A DNA stretch of 9,843 nt, from the NCBI GenBank assembly GCA_050743365.1, contig JBOGFI010000206.1, positions 1-9,843 of the forward strand. The letters run 5' to 3'. A program made the position numbers and the translations under genes. Shown piece after piece: positions 7,116-9,843 of this stretch (position 1 is its first letter; each line of letters begins with the position of its first letter). The notes beneath the pieces were generated by a model. That model was not told the origin of the DNA. It worked only from the letters and a program-made list of their open reading frames with translations, and did not search any database. The DNA is from JBOGFI01 sp050743365. Its GTDB lineage: Bacteria > Actinomycetota > Acidimicrobiia > IMCC26256 > JACDBD01.

Positions 7116-7145
7116 ATTCTAATAACACTACCGGGGTAGTGGAAA
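7116..7145 (-). promoter_or_regulatory. sufC promoter (-35 TTTCCA, 18-base spacer, -10 TAGAAT)
   Basis: On the minus strand TTTCCA (7145-7140, four of six to TTGACA) is followed by 18 bases and TAGAAT (7121-7116, five of six to TATAAT). The AT-rich patch stands out in a very GC-rich region. The predicted transcript start is at about 7109, against the sufC ATG at 7108, giving little or no leader. The spacer holds a 16-bp inverted repeat. Confidence 0.6.
7126..7141. promoter_or_regulatory. 16-bp inverted repeat inside the sufC promoter, candidate repressor operator
   Basis: Minus-strand reading CACTACC-CC-GGTAGTG, a perfect 7-bp inverted repeat with two central bases. It fills most of the -35/-10 spacer, where a bound dimer would block RNA polymerase. 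Suf operons are often controlled by Rrf2-type Fe-S regulators, but no regulator is encoded here and I cannot match the sequence to a known site. Rival reading: the hairpin followed by TTATTAGAATT could act as a weak terminator for the upstream egtBCD mRNA. Confidence 0.5.
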
Positions 7146-7174
7146 TCCCTGGTCCGGTGATGGCGGCGGTCCGG

Positions 7175-8158
7175 TCAGGCGGGGAAGGCGAGCGACAGCG
7201 CGAAGTCGCTGGCCGGGTCGGTCCACCAGTGGGCGAGCTCGAGCCCGGCGGCCGCCAGCTCGGCCTCGACGCCGGCGCGCCGGAACTTGGCGCTGATCTC
7301 GGTGCGCATCTCCTCCCGATCGACGAAGCAGACGTCGAGGTCGAGGGCACCCACCCTCACGGTCTGGGCGCCCCGGGAGCGCAGGTGCATCTCCACCTGC
7401 TCGTTCGTCGGGTCCCAACGGGCCACGTGGTCGAAGCGCTCGAGGGCGAACCCGGCGTCGAGCTCGCGGTTGAGCACCTGGAGCAGGTTGCGGTTGAAGG
7501 CGGCGGTGACCCCGACCGAGTCGTCGTAGGCGGCCTCGAGCCGGGCGGGATCCTTCACGAGATCGGTGCCGAGCAGGAACGCATCGCCGGGGCGGAGTCC
7601 GGCCGCGACCTCGGCGAGGAACGTCGCCCGGGGGCCGGGGGCGAGGTTCCCGATGGTGCTGCCCAGGAACGCCACCAGCCGCCGCCCCCCGACGGGAAGG
7701 AGCGGGAGGTGTCGCTCGAAGTCGCCCACGACGGCGTGCACCTCGACCCCGGGGTACTCGCGCTCGATCGCGGCGGCGGCAGCGCGCAGCGTCGGCGCGC
7801 TCACGTCGAAGGGAACGAAACGGCGCAGGGAACCGTTGCGGGCGAGGGCACCGAGTAGCAGCCGGGTCTTCTCCGACGTGCCCGACCCCAGCTCGACCAA
7901 CGTGTCGGCTCCGGCGGCGTCGACGATGTCCGCGGCCCGCTCGACGAGGATCGAGCGTTCGGCGCGGGTGGGGTAGTACTCGGGCAGGCGGGTGATGGCC
8001 TCGAACAGCTCGCAGCCCCGCTCGTCGTAGAACCATTTCGGAGGGAGGTCCTTCGGCGTAGCCGTCAGGCCGGCGCGCGCATCGTGCTGGAGGGCGCGGG
8101 TGAGATCGGCCTGGTCCAAGTGCACGTCGACGCGTGCGCGGGAAGACGCCAGGGTCAT
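7175..8158 (-). CDS. egtD: EgtD, L-histidine N-alpha-methyltransferase
   Basis: A 327-residue SAM-dependent enzyme (EC 2.1.1.44) that trimethylates histidine to hercynine, the first step to ergothioneine. Motifs: PPKWFYDERGCELFE (39-53), LPEYYPTRAE, SAM-binding LVELGSGTSEKT (87-98), FVPFDVS, FLGSTIGN (164-171), YDDSVGVTAAFNRNLL (211-226) and EEMRTEISAKF (282-292). In the last, the Glu287/Ser289 spacing matches the histidine-binding residues of characterised EgtD. Normal length. It follows egtC by 16 bases with a clear AGGAAGGA overlapping the egtC stop, so egtB-egtC-egtD is one unit and egtD its last gene before sufC. No egtE lyase follows; that step is encoded elsewhere or done by a general desulfurase or lyase. 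Confidence 0.96.
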   Translation of the reverse strand: MTLASSRARVDVHLDQADLTRALQHDARAGLTATPKDLPPKWFYDERGCELFEAITRLPEYYPTRAERSILVERAADIVDAAGADTLVELGSGTSEKTRLLLGALARNGSLRRFVPFDVSAPTLRAAAAAIEREYPGVEVHAVVGDFERHLPLLPVGGRRLVAFLGSTIGNLAPGPRATFLAEVAAGLRPGDAFLLGTDLVKDPARLEAAYDDSVGVTAAFNRNLLQVLNRELDAGFALERFDHVARWDPTNEQVEMHLRSRGAQTVRVGALDLDVCFVDREEMRTEISAKFRRAGVEAELAAAGLELAHWWTDPASDFALSLAFPA

Positions 8159-8174
8159 TCGACGCGGTCCTTCC

Positions 8175-8924
8175 TCACAGGCTCCGAACGCGTGTGGACC
8201 CGCGATCGACCTCGACGAGTGAGCCGTCCTTCACGGCTTCCCACGCCGGATCGGCGTCGTGCGGCTCCGACGCCACGATCGTGGTGCCGTCCAGGAGCCG
8301 GTTGTCCAGCACGAACAGCGAGTTGCGCCACGCGGTCGCGGCCACCCGCTCGCCGTCGGTGAGCAGGAAGTTCAGGCGGGCCGACGTGACGGCCTCCACC
8401 GCCTTGACCACGTCGGCCAGCGCGTCTCCGGGCGACGCGCCGGCGTCGAGCCGGTCGAGCACCAGTGCGAACAGCAGCTCGGAGTCGGATGCGCCGACGA
8501 TCCCGGTGGCCCGCCGCTCGCTCAGGCCCTGGCGCAGCTCCCGGCCGACGCCGTGCTGGAACCCGGGCACGAGCCCGTTGTGCGAGAAGAGCCACGGGCC
8601 GGCCGTGAACGGGGGGGTGCCCGACTCCTCCACCGGCATGCCGGGCGACGCCGAGCGCACCGCGGCGAGCACCGCGGTCGAGCTCACGAGCCCGGCGAGG
8701 CTCGCGAACGACTGATCGTTCCACATGGGCCGCGGGGTGCGGTAGCGCGCCGGCTCCCGCCGGCGCTCGAAGTCGTACCAGCCCACGCCGAACCCGTCGG
8801 CGTTGATCGTCCCGTGCGTCTGGAACCGGGGCTCCCACGCCTGGCGCTGGAGCGAGTGCTCGGGGGTGACCAGCAGCTCCTCGAGCGTGATCGGCGCACC
8901 AAGGTACGTGAGGTGACGGCACAT
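8175..8924 (-). CDS. egtC: EgtC, gamma-glutamyl-hercynylcysteine sulfoxide amidohydrolase
   Basis: A 249-residue class II glutamine-amidotransferase-like enzyme that removes the glutamyl group from gamma-glutamyl-hercynylcysteine sulfoxide. MCRHLTYLGAP puts the Ntn nucleophile Cys2 right after the start Met, which is removed to expose it. NADGFGVGWY, FSHNGLVPGF and ASDSELLFALVLDRL are the expected active-site and structural motifs of the family. The ATG directly follows the egtB TAG (TAGATG, no gap), and GAGGG within the egtB end serves as the ribosome binding site, so the two are translationally coupled. Its presence tells that the neighbouring EgtB uses gamma-glutamylcysteine, as in mycobacteria, and not free cysteine, so an egtA-type ligase is expected outside the window. 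Confidence 0.96.
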   Translation of the reverse strand: MCRHLTYLGAPITLEELLVTPEHSLQRQAWEPRFQTHGTINADGFGVGWYDFERRREPARYRTPRPMWNDQSFASLAGLVSSTAVLAAVRSASPGMPVEESGTPPFTAGPWLFSHNGLVPGFQHGVGRELRQGLSERRATGIVGASDSELLFALVLDRLDAGASPGDALADVVKAVEAVTSARLNFLLTDGERVAATAWRNSLFVLDNRLLDGTTIVASEPHDADPAWEAVKDGSLVEVDRGSTRVRSL

Positions 8925-9843
8925 CTATGTGTCCCTCGCGCATCGGAACCCGGCGAAGATCTGCCGGCGGATCGGGTAATCCCAGTTGCGGAAGGTAGCG
9001 CGCCCGGCCACGACCGGGTGCGTCGCCCACGATCCCCCTCGCAGCACCTTGTACTCGGGCCCGAAGAAGACCTCGGAGTACTCGCGGTACGGGAACGGCC
9101 GGAACCCGGGGTAGCCGTCGAAGTCGCTCGCGGTCCACTCCCACACGTCGCCGACCATCTGCCGGCAGCCCCACGGGCTCGCGCCGTCGCGGTGCGAGCC
9201 GACACCGTCGGGGCCGAACCGGTGTCGTCGCTGCTCGTCGAACGTACCGGTGGCCAGGTTGGCGCGCGCGGGCGTCGGCGGCTCGTCACCCCAGGGGTGG
9301 CGGCGCTTGCGGCCGGCGGCGCTGTCCCACGACGCCGCCTTCTCCCACTCGGGCTCGGTCGGGAGGCGCTTGCCCCGCCAGCGCGCGTAGGCGTCGGCCT
9401 CGTACCAGCAGACGTGCTGGACGGGCTCGTCGAGTGGGAGGGGCTCGCGGCGGCCGAACCGGTGCCGTTCCCACGACCCGGCAGGGCCCGACCGCCAGAA
9501 CTCGGGGTGCGCCAGCCCGGCCTCGACGCGCCAGGCCCAGCCGGCCTCGGTCCAGCAGCTCCGCTGGTCGTACCCGCCGGCGCCGATGAACTCCAGGTAG
9601 GCGCGATTCGTGACCGGCGTGGCGTCGATCCAGAACGACGCCAGCTCGACCTCGTGGGCCGGCCGCTCGTTGTCGTAGGCCCAGGGATCGTCGTCGGTCC
9701 CCATCACGAACGGCCCACCTTCCACGAGAACCTCCTCGGCCTCCCCGTCTTGCTCGCTCGCTGCGGCCGCCGCGCGGGCGTGCGCGAGCGGGTGCTCGAA
9801 GTCCTCCCTGTCTCGCTCGCTCGCTGCGGGCCGGGATACCCGG
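8925..9843 (-). CDS. egtB: EgtB, hercynine oxygenase (FGE-sulfatase-type domain and linker); N-terminal DinB domain beyond window
   Basis: A non-haem iron enzyme (EC 1.14.99.50) that joins hercynine to gamma-glutamylcysteine as a sulfoxide. The visible part is the formylglycine-generating-like domain: VLVEGGPFVMGTDDDPW, NERPAHEVE, FWIDATPVTNRAY, CWYEADAYARWRGKRLPTE, GDVWEWTASDF, LRGGSWAT and FRNWDYPIRRQIFAGFR. Counting from Val at 9725, Asp239 and Arg243 keep the D-x3-R spacing of the gamma-glutamylcysteine-binding residues of mycobacterial EgtB. The iron-binding DinB domain should lie to the right of the window. GTG 9725 follows a good AGGAGG (9731-9736) and would start a DinB-less protein. 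However, EEVLV before it matches the family's first strand and the frame stays open to the edge, so I treat it as internal. The linker upstream is built of repeated DNA. Confidence 0.92.
   Translation of the reverse strand, partial: RVSRPAASERDREDFEHPLAHARAAAAASEQDGEAEEVLVEGGPFVMGTDDDPWAYDNERPAHEVELASFWIDATPVTNRAYLEFIGAGGYDQRSCWTEAGWAWRVEAGLAHPEFWRSGPAGSWERHRFGRREPLPLDEPVQHVCWYEADAYARWRGKRLPTEPEWEKAASWDSAAGRKRRHPWGDEPPTPARANLATGTFDEQRRHRFGPDGVGSHRDGASPWGCRQMVGDVWEWTASDFDGYPGFRPFPYREYSEVFFGPEYKVLRGGSWATHPVVAGRATFRNWDYPIRRQIFAGFRCARDT
9740..9829. repeat. imperfect 27-bp direct repeat (two copies, 63 bases apart) in the EgtB linker
   Basis: Copies at 9740-9766 and 9803-9829 match at 25 of 27 bases; the shared core on the plus strand is GCTCGCTCGCTGCGG. 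The 63-base offset is a multiple of three, so in EgtB they encode AASEQDGE and AASERDRE in an Ala/Glu/Arg-rich linker. A 5-3-5 inverted repeat (CCGGG-ATA-CCCGG, 9831-9843) lies beside the outer copy at the window edge. Confidence 0.7.

Noticed and set aside
7151..7175. Short direct repeat GGTCCGGT (7151-7158 and 7168-7175) after egtD
   Set aside because: Eight bases at this GC content can recur by chance; no link to promoter elements.

Overview
The window is gene-dense, very GC-rich chromosomal DNA with GTG/TTG starts, tight gene junctions and candidate leaderless promoters. Together with an ergothioneine cluster, a SufU-type Fe-S system and a secreted L,D-transpeptidase, this points to a high-GC actinobacterium. 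An Acidimicrobiia-like lineage is my guess, but no marker gene here fixes the taxon. I see no tRNA, rRNA, CRISPR array, transposase, integrase or phage gene.

Layout: (1) 1-977, minus: a secreted L,D-transpeptidase whose C-terminus runs off the left edge. (2) 978-1167: divergent promoter region. (3) 1168-3150, plus: a two-gene unit, a luciferase-like flavin monooxygenase directly abutting an alpha/beta hydrolase. (4) 3151-3734, plus: a four-blade piece of a PQQ/BamB-type beta-propeller with no signal peptide and no well-placed ribosome binding site, probably the remnant of a larger gene, closed by a strong hairpin. (5) 3788-3970, minus: a 60-residue acidic protein of unknown function. (6) 4118-4573, plus: a thioredoxin-fold redoxin with a CPVC site and a probably leaderless GTG start, divergent from (5) across a 147-bp gap that holds a perfect palindrome. 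(7) 4605-7108, minus: sufC-sufS-sufU, tightly coupled. Its promoter carries a 16-bp inverted repeat between -35 and -10, a good candidate operator. (8) 7175-9843, minus: egtB-egtC-egtD, with egtB cut by the right edge.

Functionally the right-hand 5 kb is about sulfur. SufS takes sulfur from cysteine, SufU accepts it and SufC powers the scaffold. Next to it the Egt enzymes attach cysteine-derived sulfur to trimethylated histidine. The redoxin with a thioredoxin-like disulfide site sits beside them, so the segment reads as a redox/Fe-S/low-molecular-weight-thiol neighbourhood. The sufB and sufD scaffold genes and any egtE lyase are not in view. The left half (cell-wall cross-linking, a flavin oxidase/hydrolase pair) is unrelated.

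I found no convincing new multi-gene system. The points most worth checking are the sufC operator, the decayed PQQ gene with a frame-mismatched Shine-Dalgarno, the repeat-built linker in EgtB, and the uncharacterised oxidase/hydrolase cassette.
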